Assembly: GCA_024640305.1 (NCBI GenBank)
Contig: JAHEFG010000008.1
Location: 46,268-110,267, forward strand
Reading direction: 5' to 3'
DNA from: Gammaproteobacteria bacterium
GTDB taxonomy: Bacteria; Pseudomonadota; Gammaproteobacteria; Steroidobacterales; Woeseiaceae
Length of the DNA stretch: 64,000 bases
Shown here: in pieces, positions 17,913-27,971 of the stretch
Layout: every line of letters starts with the position of its first letter
Position numbering within the stretch: position 1 is the first letter of the stretch
Made by a program: the position numbers and the translations under genes
The notes under the pieces: model-generated
What the model saw: only the letters and a program-made list of their open reading frames with translations
The model's database searches: none
What the model was told of the DNA's origin: nothing

Positions 17913-19640
17913 TTACTTTCGTTCCGGCGTAACGAGGTCCTTGAAGAAGTCTCCAATCGTGATCCTGGATAGATCGATCAGTTCACCGGCATCGAGAAAC
18001 GACCCGCCGCAGGAACCACATGTCTCGTACCAGATGTGTCGCTGTTTCGGATCGACCACGCGTACCATTGTTCCACTGCAGCGCGGGCACGGATAGCGAT
18101 CAATGGCGTTGCTCTGTTTGCCGACACCGGCGTCGCCGGTGTCGATTGCGACCGCCACGCGATTGTCCCGCATGAGTTCAATTTCGCCGGCGTCAAACCA
18201 TATACCCTTGCAAGTTTTGCAGCGATCGATCTCGGTGCCTTCGAACTCGATTTGTTCCATGTCCGCTCTGCACTTCGGGCATCGCATCGCACCGGACCAA
18301 AAGGCACCGGCCTCTGCTCCACTGATTCCAATTGTGTAACGTGGAGTCGCTTTCCGGCCACCTCCCGACGATGGAGATGTTTCGTGGCGATGGCGGTGAA
18401 AGCTGATGACAACAATCAGCACCACGGCCAGCACGCTGAGCAACGCATAGGACTGCATATAACTCGACTGTTCGGCTACTGATCCGTAAAGCTTCGAGCC
18501 GGCTGCATGGCCCAGGTTCGCGACCGACATATATATTGCAAATTGCGTTGCCGAGAGGGTGCTGGAACAGATCGCCATCGCTAGCGCTATGACCGCGACC
18601 ATGACCACGGGCAGCATCATCACCCAGACAGACAGCATTACCCGCACGTAGGTAGTGTCTTCCCACAAGTGTTGTGTCTGGGAGATCAGAAGCGCGTGTA
18701 TCGCGACCAGTGATGTTGCCAGGAACAGCATTCGCTTTGCTCCCATACGGTCTATTAGTGGGCCGACAGAGAGCGCGACGACGGCACCGATTAATCCCAT
18801 CATCGCGACAAGTTGTGACCACTGCGATGTCGTGTAGCCAAACAAGTTCACCGCAGCGATTGGCATCAGCGCCTGACCATAACCGTAAATCAGCCCGTCG
18901 CAGAACATGATGGCCATCACGACCATGCTGCTGCGAACCCAGAGTATTTTGTTGATTCCGCTGAACACCGCTACAAAAGAAGAATCGGTGCTGTGTACAG
19001 TTGCCGCATTTCCACGAGTCCACGGCAGTGACCTTTCGCCATCGCGTTCAACAATGAAGAGCATTGTTACTAATGGCAGGCTGGCGACGATTGCCGCAAT
19101 AATTGCTGTGGCTTTCAAGCCCCAGATAGTAATAAGCACCCCCGACGCCGCGGCGGTAACACTCCAGCCGATGGCTTTGCCAAAACTCATGAAGGCGTTA
19201 AGGCGGCCTTGCTCCCTGACTGGCGTGAGGTCGATTGACATGCCGTCAACGGCGACATCCTGGGTTGCCGCAAAGCTGTTGATGAGCGCGCCGATCAGCA
19301 TCAACATACCGATCTGTTCTGCGGGGTGCTCGACCAGCATGAGTGCAAGCAGTGAAAGCGTCAGACCGAGTTGCGCGCCGATTACCCATGGCCGGCGCCG
19401 ACCCATCGGCAGGAACTCGTAGCGATCCATCAATGGTCCGGTGACCAGTTTGAAGGCCCACGGCAGCACAATGACGGCGAGATAGGAGGCGATTTCCGCA
19501 GCGCCAACACCCTCGGTGGCGAGCCATGCCGGTATAGCTATCGATAGCAGACCCTGCGGAATGCCCTGTGCGAAATACATGATCGAACCTGTCGCGTATC
19601 GAACTCGCGGACTGTTCGAGAGAGCCAAAGTACCAGCCAT
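17913..19640 (-). CDS. AmpG-like MFS permease fused to two zinc ribbons
   Basis: A 575-residue fusion in one uninterrupted frame. Residues about 15-415 are a 12-span MFS-type permease resembling the AmpG/PAT branch: MYFAQGIPQGLLSIAIPAWL, FKLVTGPLMDRYEFLPMGRR and ATQDVAVDGMSIDL are close in form to AmpG loops. AmpG imports anhydromuropeptides in enteric bacteria. Residues 452-575 are two TFIIB-type zinc ribbons: CPKC (454-457) with CKTC (474-477), and CPRC (518-521) with CGSC (541-544), each followed by a F[DL]DAGE motif. An internal ATG at 18287 begins exactly at the first ribbon (MRCPKC), so a separate short product is also possible. The M19 dipeptidase gene lies 86 bases upstream on the same strand. 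Confidence 0.85.
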   Translation of the reverse strand: MAGTLALSNSPRVRYATGSIMYFAQGIPQGLLSIAIPAWLATEGVGAAEIASYLAVIVLPWAFKLVTGPLMDRYEFLPMGRRRPWVIGAQLGLTLSLLALMLVEHPAEQIGMLMLIGALINSFAATQDVAVDGMSIDLTPVREQGRLNAFMSFGKAIGWSVTAAASGVLITIWGLKATAIIAAIVASLPLVTMLFIVERDGERSLPWTRGNAATVHSTDSSFVAVFSGINKILWVRSSMVVMAIMFCDGLIYGYGQALMPIAAVNLFGYTTSQWSQLVAMMGLIGAVVALSVGPLIDRMGAKRMLFLATSLVAIHALLISQTQHLWEDTTYVRVMLSVWVMMLPVVMVAVIALAMAICSSTLSATQFAIYMSVANLGHAAGSKLYGSVAEQSSYMQSYALLSVLAVVLIVVISFHRHRHETSPSSGGGRKATPRYTIGISGAEAGAFWSGAMRCPKCRADMEQIEFEGTEIDRCKTCKGIWFDAGEIELMRDNRVAVAIDTGDAGVGKQSNAIDRYPCPRCSGTMVRVVDPKQRHIWYETCGSCGGSFLDAGELIDLSRITIGDFFKDLVTPERK

Positions 19641-19726
19641 TTGTTGAACCCCCAGGAATTATTCTTCTTATAAATTTGATACTAACGGTTTTCGGTGGCG
19701 ATAACTTTTAAACAGCCAGATTGAAA

Positions 19727-20896
19727 TCACCGGCTGGATTCGTCGGGCAGGTACTGCAGGAAGAACCGCTTGACGTTTTCACCCATCACACCACGAATTT
19801 CATCAATCGTAAATCCGGCCGTTAGCATCGTATCGGTAAGTACTGCGAGCTCGCTGGTATCGAACGTGACGGCGGTCGAGCCATCGTAATCGGATCCGAG
19901 CGCAACGTGATCAGCTCCCAGCAGGTCGATCGCATATCGAACCGACTGAACGACGCCTTGCGGCGTGGTGTCACAGACCGCGGCATCCCAATAGCCGATA
20001 CCGATCAAGCCACCTTTGCTGGCGACTTCCAGCATGAGGGAGTCATCCAGGTTTCTGGCGGTATCGCAGACGCCCTTGACGCCACCATGAGAGAGAATTA
20101 CTGGCGAAGTTGATAGCGCTAGCACATCTCTGACCATCTGTGGTGATGCGTGGGCAATGTCGATGATGAGGCCAACTTCATTCGCTCGCCTGATCACGGC
20201 GCTGCCGAATTCGTTCAGGCCTTCATCACTGATGCCGTGCAACGAACCGCCCACTTCATTATCGAAAAAATGTGTCAGACCAATTATGCGGAGCCCCTGA
20301 TCAAACAACGAATCGAGGTTCTCCAGGTCTCCCTCGAGCGGATGGGCGCCTTCAATGAGGTAGACGGCCGCAACCACAGGGTCGCCAGCTTCTCTGCGCG
20401 CGACAAAGCCGCGCATCTCCTGCCTGCTGGTCACGACCGTCAACTCACTTCGCCGAGCCAGGTCGTGTAACTTCTCAAGCTGATAGACGGCCCGTTCGTA
20501 AATGCTGCCCCATGTCTTCGGTGGCCAAAAAGAAGCGATAGCAAGTCGCGTAATGTTGTCAGAGTCAGGCTCATTGCTGTCGTAATTCAGCCCCGTGGGG
20601 CTTTTCGTTGTTGCGCTAAAAACCTGTAATGCGACGTTACCTTCCCGGAGCCTTGGCAGATCCATGTGCCCGATTTTGGATCGCCTGATCAGATCGCGCT
20701 TCCAGAGCAGTGAATCTGAATGCAGGTCTGCAACAAACAAGGAGTTGTGCAGTTTTATCGCCTCCTCGCTCACTGCATACGGCTTATGCGGCAGATTGAT
20801 GTTCATCGACTGCTCGACTTTGCCGGGTAAAATCCAATGCATGAACGCCGCAGCAAGCAGTACGACGATTCCGATAATTACAAGTAGCTTTCTCAT
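19727..20896 (-). CDS. M19 family membrane-anchored dipeptidase
   Basis: A 389-residue renal-dipeptidase-type metallopeptidase. The N-terminal helix (LLVIIGIVVLLAAAFMHWIL) is an uncleaved anchor or signal. The zinc ligands are in place: HSD in ADLHSDSLLW, Glu in YLIEGAHP, His in IDIAHAS, His in ILSHGGVKG and Asp in LGSDYDG. M19 enzymes cleave dipeptides, including L-D and D-containing ones. It is transcribed towards the AmpG-like permease gene with an 86-base gap, so both may belong to one unit handling peptides. The precise substrate is unknown. Confidence 0.92.
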   Translation of the reverse strand: MRKLLVIIGIVVLLAAAFMHWILPGKVEQSMNINLPHKPYAVSEEAIKLHNSLFVADLHSDSLLWKRDLIRRSKIGHMDLPRLREGNVALQVFSATTKSPTGLNYDSNEPDSDNITRLAIASFWPPKTWGSIYERAVYQLEKLHDLARRSELTVVTSRQEMRGFVARREAGDPVVAAVYLIEGAHPLEGDLENLDSLFDQGLRIIGLTHFFDNEVGGSLHGISDEGLNEFGSAVIRRANEVGLIIDIAHASPQMVRDVLALSTSPVILSHGGVKGVCDTARNLDDSLMLEVASKGGLIGIGYWDAAVCDTTPQGVVQSVRYAIDLLGADHVALGSDYDGSTAVTFDTSELAVLTDTMLTAGFTIDEIRGVMGENVKRFFLQYLPDESSR

Positions 20897-20945
20897 GCTT
20901 CTTCCGTTCTGAACTGTGTAGAAATTTTACGGCTTCGACCAAACC

Positions 20946-21434
20946 TTAGTACGTGATGGACACAACCGTCATCGCGACAGTTTTCTCCCCGGTCTCAAGC
21001 ACGATTTCATCATCCACGTGTTTTGCCAACAGAGCCCTGGCAAGAGGTGAGTCCATGCTAATTGCCGATTTCTCCGCGTCCGCCTCGTCGGGCCCCACGA
21101 TTCGATAGGTCAAAATTTCGCCAGAGTCATCGCACACTTCTACAAAGGCGCCGAAATAAATCGCATCATTTTTTGGTGTATCGCGAACGACTTTTAATAT
21201 GGGCAGGCGCTTTTGCAGATATCGTATTCGCCGATCCAAACCACCGAGTTCTTTCTTTCGGTAGATGTACTCGGCGTTCTCAGAACGGTCGCCTTCAGCA
21301 GCTGCTTCCGCCAGAGCTTTTACGACATCGCGGCGGCGCAGCCAGATGTCATCCAGCTCTTTTTGCAAAGCAGTAAAGCCTGCCACCGTGATATACGGCG
21401 AAGACTGTGGGGCAGGTGGGCGCCAACGTCCCAT
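20946..21434 (-). CDS. greB: Transcription elongation factor GreB
   Basis: A 162-residue protein with the GreA/GreB architecture. The N-terminal coiled coil carries the acidic tip [17 protein letters not shown], which reaches the RNA polymerase secondary channel to stimulate transcript cleavage. The C-terminal FKBP-like domain contains [25 protein letters not shown], where Gre proteins have a conserved SPLARAL stretch. The motif [16 protein letters not shown] is of GreB type. The ATG at 21434 is preferred because it lies 4 bases after the fadH stop; a longer frame to 21506 would overlap fadH by 68 bases. Confidence 0.93.
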   Translation of the reverse strand: MGRWRPPAPQSSPYITVAGFTALQKELDDIWLRRRDVVKALAEAAAEGDRSENAEYIYRKKELGGLDRRIRYLQKRLPILKVVRDTPKNDAIYFGAFVEVCDDSGEILTYRIVGPDEADAEKSAISMDSPLARALLAKHVDDEIVLETGEKTVAMTVVSITY

Positions 21435-21438
21435 GACA

Positions 21439-23764
<2,326 letters not shown>

Positions 23765-24655
23765 ATGAAAATTAGCAATCGAAATATTTCTCTACGTGGA
23801 CTGCGCATGTTTTGTGTTGCCGCCGATTACCAGAGTTTTCGGGAAGCCGCCGAAAGACTCTTCATTACAGCTTCTGCGGTAAGCCACCAAATCAAGAATC
23901 TGGAACAGGAGATCGGTCAAAAACTGTTCAGCCGGGACAGCTCTTCTTTGACGCTGACTGATGCGGGCGCGGCGCTCTATAAGGATGTGAATCCGCTGAT
24001 CATCAAGCTGGACGAAGCCACGTCCCGGCACAAAAAAGTGGTGTCTCGCCGCACGCTGCGAATCTCCGTGCAACCGTTTTTTGCGAGCGAGCTATTCGTG
24101 CCCCGTCTCAGGGAGTTTACCGCGGCACACCCGGAGATCGACATTAAGGTCGACACCAGTGACGAATCGGTCGAGAAACATCCTGGCCATGTCGACGCTT
24201 CAATTCGGATATTCAAATCAGCACCAGCGAAACTGGAGTCAGATCATCTATTCCCCTTGCGCCTGATCCCGGCGGCCTCGACAGAGTTTCGCGACCGGTT
24301 GAAGGTCAAGGCGAAGAAGGTCGTTAGTGACTTTCCTCGAATCGTTCACGAGAGTCGGCCGAAAGCATGGCATCAGTGGCAGCGTTCGGCCGGTATCGAG
24401 TTACCTGAAGAGACAACATCCGTGCGGCTCGATTCGATGATCGCTGTTGTACGGGCGGCACAGCGCGGACTTGGTGCGGCGTTGGTACCAGTTCGGCTCA
24501 GCAGCACAATGCTCAACTCGCGAACGCTTGTACCACTGTTCAAACATGAGCTCGAAATAAGCGACGCGTTCTATTTTGTATGCGGAAATGAAGATGCGAA
24601 AAACGAAAGTGTGCAAATGCTGCGTGACTGGGTTGTGCAGACATTTGCCGAGTAG
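23765..24655 (+). CDS. LysR-family transcriptional regulator (GcvA-like)
   Basis: A 296-residue regulator. Residues about 8-66 form the winged helix-turn-helix (LRMFCVAADYQSFREAAERL, TASAVSHQIKNLEQEIGQKL, LFSRDSSSLTLTDAG). Residues about 95-290 form the periplasmic-binding-like effector domain (LRISVQPFFASELFVPRL, HPEIDIKVDTSD). The signature DYQSFREAAERLFIT-SAVSHQIK is of the GcvA/AmpR-like subgroup. It is divergent from fadH, so that gene is one possible target. The effector is unknown. Confidence 0.92.
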   Translation: MKISNRNISLRGLRMFCVAADYQSFREAAERLFITASAVSHQIKNLEQEIGQKLFSRDSSSLTLTDAGAALYKDVNPLIIKLDEATSRHKKVVSRRTLRISVQPFFASELFVPRLREFTAAHPEIDIKVDTSDESVEKHPGHVDASIRIFKSAPAKLESDHLFPLRLIPAASTEFRDRLKVKAKKVVSDFPRIVHESRPKAWHQWQRSAGIELPEETTSVRLDSMIAVVRAAQRGLGAALVPVRLSSTMLNSRTLVPLFKHELEISDAFYFVCGNEDAKNESVQMLRDWVVQTFAE

Positions 24656-24790
24656 TGTTGAATTTTTTTCAACCAGCAGAAGATTTTTTTTCGTTTGAAT
24701 GTCGAGCCTGGCGGCCCTAACGTTTATCGCGACGAAATAAAACAAGCGCATCGTCAACGCACCTGATGGGAATCGCCTGGAGCAAAAACT

Positions 24791-25324
24791 ATGAATCACT
24801 CGCGAAACATTATTCCGAACATGGCATCGCCGCGATCGATCGCAACATTGACTATGGCACTCTTTTGCATGTCCGCAGCCGCGGCCGAAGATGGGCCTGT
24901 CTACACGATGATTACGATGGTAGATCTTGCCCATGGGGAAGATGTCGTTGCCGGCAAATATGAGCAGGCAGTAGAAAAGATCAAACAGAAAAAAGGTGCT
25001 GTTGATGCATTCTCTTACAACACCAATCTCTGTGTTGCCTATACGAAGCTCGGTGATATCGATAATGCTTCGCTGGCATGCGAGGCCGCCATTGAAGAAG
25101 CAAGCAGGATTCGCGTCGTGCGTCAGTCCGATTTATCAAGGTCTTTCCAGAAGCAGACGAAGAAAAAGTATCTGGCGTTTGCTTTGTCCAACCGCGGCGT
25201 GTTGCGCGCGGCCATGGGTGATGTCGAACTGGCTCGGCAGGACTTTGTTGAAGCGCTGGCCGCAAACGCGCGTATCTACGCGGCGAAAATAAACCTTGAG
25301 AGGCTAGGTAATACCGAGGCCTGA
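24791..25324 (+). CDS. Small exported TPR protein
   Basis: A 177-residue protein with an N-terminal signal (RSIATLTMALFCMSAAAAED) and two to three tetratricopeptide-like helical pairs (FSYNTNLCVAYTKLGDIDNA, LAFALSNRGVLRAAMGDVEL, ARQDFVEALAANARIYAAK). It is expected to be periplasmic and to act as an interaction module; the partner is unknown. The gene is isolated: 135 bases follow the LysR gene, and a good intrinsic terminator lies 63 bases after its stop. No other family relationship is evident. Confidence 0.75.
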   Translation: MNHSRNIIPNMASPRSIATLTMALFCMSAAAAEDGPVYTMITMVDLAHGEDVVAGKYEQAVEKIKQKKGAVDAFSYNTNLCVAYTKLGDIDNASLACEAAIEEASRIRVVRQSDLSRSFQKQTKKKYLAFALSNRGVLRAAMGDVELARQDFVEALAANARIYAAKINLERLGNTEA

Positions 25325-25386
25325 AAAAACTGAACCTGTGAGACGATCATCGAGCCCCCCCCGGACTAAAATACGATGATCACCTG

Positions 25387-25417
25387 GCGGCTCGCCTCCC
25401 CCGGCGGGCCGCTTTTT
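25387..25417 (+). terminator. Intrinsic terminator after the exported TPR gene
   Basis: A 10-base-pair GC-rich stem (GCGGCTCGCC against GGCGGGCCGC, one wobble pair) with a six-base loop is followed directly by TTTTT. Its orientation fits termination of the plus-strand transcript ending with the TPR gene; the next gene converges from the other side. Confidence 0.85.
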
Positions 25418-25442
25418 AATTGACGCGTCGCGTCCCGCGAAC

Positions 25443-27320
25443 TTACCAATCCTTCAACGGAAATTTCATAGGGGAAGGCGGAGGCCAGGGCATATTGTAG
25501 TCTTTGATTCTGGCTTCGAAGTTGGGCGTCGCTTCCAGATCCCAGGGTGCGCCACAGGCGCACCAATGTATTAGTTGCACCAAAACGAAAGGGCCGAAAG
25601 GATTCTCGTCGATAACCGCAGCCCTGCGGTTAGCAGCGTCTCTTTGGCCGCTCCAGGCATACAACTCCAGGTCCCAGAAAGGGTCGGCGTTTGGGGCGGC
25701 GGCGTACTGTTTCGCAATTTTTTCAAACCCTGGCATGTCGCCCTGATGCGTCAGGATCATCGCTTCAAAAATCAAGGCCATGTCGCTGTCTTGCACTGAA
25801 GTGCCGATCTCCCGTCTGGCTTCGTCATACAGGCCATTCGCAACCAGCGCCCGCAACAGAATGCCGCCAAGCCAGGCTCCGGGAGCGGTTTCTGCGCCCT
25901 CTCGGGCTAACTTTAGCGCTTCAACCTTATCGCCCGCCCAAAGTGTCGCCCTGGCAGCAATGAACCACGATAGCGACCGCAGAGGATCGCAGGCAAGCTC
26001 GGTCTTCACCTGCTCAAGGTACTGTTCGTCGTAGCCGATGAGCGCAACTATCGTCGGCATCCAGTTAGCACCCAAACAGCCAGGCTCAGCCAGCAGCCGC
26101 TCGACGCGTCCGCTCAAGCCGCGCCAATTGCCGCTGATAAACGCGAGGTCAAGCTCAGCAAGGAGGCGTATTCGCTCTGTGCGCGCGTGAAGCACGGCAG
26201 CTTCGTAGTCTGCAATTGCAGATGGGTAGGCGTTGGCCAGGTCTTCATCTGTTACACCAACGCCAGTCCTGCCGACGGCGGCATCGTTGAGCATGTGAAC
26301 AAACAGGTCAGAATGCTCGACATAAACCGGCCCGAAGTCCGGTACCAGCGCCATCACTTGCTCAAAGTATGCATTCGCCTGCCTTAACCCGGTCATCTGA
26401 TCCATATCGCCATGCGCGCGGTTGTAGACATCCAGCCCTTTTTGGTAAATCGTAAATGCTTCTACGTCACGAAGGCCGGCCTGGCGCATCGCTTCGCGCT
26501 TGCGCTCGTCCAGTACGATGTCCATCGCGACAGCAATTTTCTCGGCGATGTTTTCCTGCACGGTAATCGTGTCCGCTGATGTGCTGTCATAGGTTTCGGA
26601 CCACAGGTGAAAACCGTCGTTGGCGCGAATCAACTGCGCCGTAACGCGCAGTCGCTCGCCTGATTTGCGTACGGAGCCTTCTACTATGTGCCGTACGCCA
26701 AGCACGGTGGCTATTTCCTGAACCGGGATGTCCCGACCTTTGAAAGAAAATGCCGAAGTGCGGGCAGTTACGAGCAACTCTGGTAGCTGTGCCAGCGAAT
26801 TGAGTATTTCCTCGGTCAGGCCGTCAGCGAAATACTCGTCGTCGGGCCCGCTGCTCATGGCAACAAAAGGCAAAACAGCGACTGATTTCTCGGATAACGT
26901 GTTGAGGTCATCATCCGGTGATTCGCTACTCCTGCGTGCTAGGGTCGCGGGCTCCGAAGAACTCTCTACGCCCGGTGTGGTGTAAAACTTGTCCCACGCG
27001 AACCAGCACAGTGCGAGCACGAGAATCGTGATAATAGCTCGGTCGAGTTTCTGTCCGGTCCGGGAGGTTATCGACTGGCTGCGATCAACGTCTTTCTCTC
27101 GCTTGACTCCTTCGGGAGTAAGTTCGAATGCCCACGCGAAAAACAGGACCAGTGGCAGTCCGAGCAGCAACACAACGACAACGGACTTCAACGCCCAGTC
27201 CGGCGCACCGAAGTTCTCAAATGCAAACTCGGCGATCTGGGCAATGACCCAGCCCATCAGGGCATAGGCCGCACCCACGCGGACTACATTTCGTCTTTTT
27301 AACTCGGCAAATAGCGACAT
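25443..27320 (-). CDS. Membrane-anchored TolB-like/TPR protein (paralogue 2)
   Basis: A 625-residue member of the same family as the genes starting at 5616, 30629 and 41395. It begins MSLFAELKRRNVVRVGAAY with two hydrophobic spans, then the linker FELTPEGVKREKDVDRSQSI and a third span (AIITILVLALCWFAW). The TolB-like domain follows (SVAVLPFVAMSSGPDDEYF, ADGLTEEILNSLAQLPEL, VRHIVEGSVRKSGERLRV, HLWSETYD). The C-terminal half is helical TPR-like sequence with a proline-rich end (NMPWPPPSPMKFP). The start is ATG. The TolB-like part is predicted to lie on the far side of the membrane from the N-terminus. Biological role unknown. Confidence 0.85.
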   Translation of the reverse strand: MSLFAELKRRNVVRVGAAYALMGWVIAQIAEFAFENFGAPDWALKSVVVVLLLGLPLVLFFAWAFELTPEGVKREKDVDRSQSITSRTGQKLDRAIITILVLALCWFAWDKFYTTPGVESSSEPATLARRSSESPDDDLNTLSEKSVAVLPFVAMSSGPDDEYFADGLTEEILNSLAQLPELLVTARTSAFSFKGRDIPVQEIATVLGVRHIVEGSVRKSGERLRVTAQLIRANDGFHLWSETYDSTSADTITVQENIAEKIAVAMDIVLDERKREAMRQAGLRDVEAFTIYQKGLDVYNRAHGDMDQMTGLRQANAYFEQVMALVPDFGPVYVEHSDLFVHMLNDAAVGRTGVGVTDEDLANAYPSAIADYEAAVLHARTERIRLLAELDLAFISGNWRGLSGRVERLLAEPGCLGANWMPTIVALIGYDEQYLEQVKTELACDPLRSLSWFIAARATLWAGDKVEALKLAREGAETAPGAWLGGILLRALVANGLYDEARREIGTSVQDSDMALIFEAMILTHQGDMPGFEKIAKQYAAAPNADPFWDLELYAWSGQRDAANRRAAVIDENPFGPFVLVQLIHWCACGAPWDLEATPNFEARIKDYNMPWPPPSPMKFPLKDW

Positions 27321-27426
27321 TATTTTGTTATTTTTCCTGTTGTCAGGCGGACATTATACGGGCGCACATACAACTATTGGAATTAAGTCGGTAGAATTAA
27401 GGTTTCTGCAACCAAAAAGAATCAAT

Positions 27427-27870
27427 ATGGCAAACAAACCAGATAACATTTCCGGTGGCTTGACCTTCGTCGGGTTCTTGTGGCGTTTTCTCGCCGCGCT
27501 GGTGCTCGTACTCCTGACTTACAACCCAAGTGGCCACTCGGGCTTTCATTGGATTTATTCTGCGATTGCCGAGAGCACGTTCGGACCTCTGCACCTGTTA
27601 TTGCTTGCCGCGCTGCTTATTGGCTGGGTTATTTTCTGGATTGCGACCTGGCGTGCGTTGGGCACGCTCGGCGTAGTATTGGCGGTTCTCGTACTGAGTG
27701 CGATTATCTGGCTCTTTATCGACATTGGCTTGTTGAAATTCGAATCGGTGTCAGCAGTAACATGGGTCTTGCTGGTTGGTCTGTCCATCGTATTGGCGAT
27801 CGGAGTCTCGTGGTCACACGTGTGGCGCAGACTGACCGGGCAGCTCAATGTGGAAGACGTCGACGATTAA
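27427..27870 (+). CDS. DUF6524-like small membrane protein
   Basis: A 147-residue protein with four hydrophobic spans (FLWRFLAALVLVLLTYN, LLLLAALLIGWVIFWIA, LGVVLAVLVLSAIIWLFI, TWVLLVGLSIVLAIGVSWS) and the motif LTYNPSG after the first span, which I associate with DUF6524. The ATG at 27427 is preferred: the frame is open back to 27325, but that segment lies in the spacer shared with the divergent TolB/TPR gene. No function is known. It precedes the M16 peptidase by 101 bases. Confidence 0.7.
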   Translation: MANKPDNISGGLTFVGFLWRFLAALVLVLLTYNPSGHSGFHWIYSAIAESTFGPLHLLLLAALLIGWVIFWIATWRALGTLGVVLAVLVLSAIIWLFIDIGLLKFESVSAVTWVLLVGLSIVLAIGVSWSHVWRRLTGQLNVEDVDD

Positions 27871-27971
27871 TTGAGCGGCTTTTCCGGTACCTGACAGGGC
27901 AGGCTAAAGCTCTGTCGTGAATTGGCCGACGCCAATTTGAAGGCAGGTGAAGTCAACGCAAGGTAGACATT

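Noticed and set aside
18193..19023. A 276-codon minus-strand frame within the AmpG-like permease gene
   Set aside because: It is the out-of-frame shadow of the permease; the permease frame is continuous and makes a full set of membrane spans.
24657..24673. Hairpin GTTGAA/TTCAAC after the LysR gene as terminator
   Set aside because: The stem is only six mostly A-T pairs and the following T-run is more than ten bases away.
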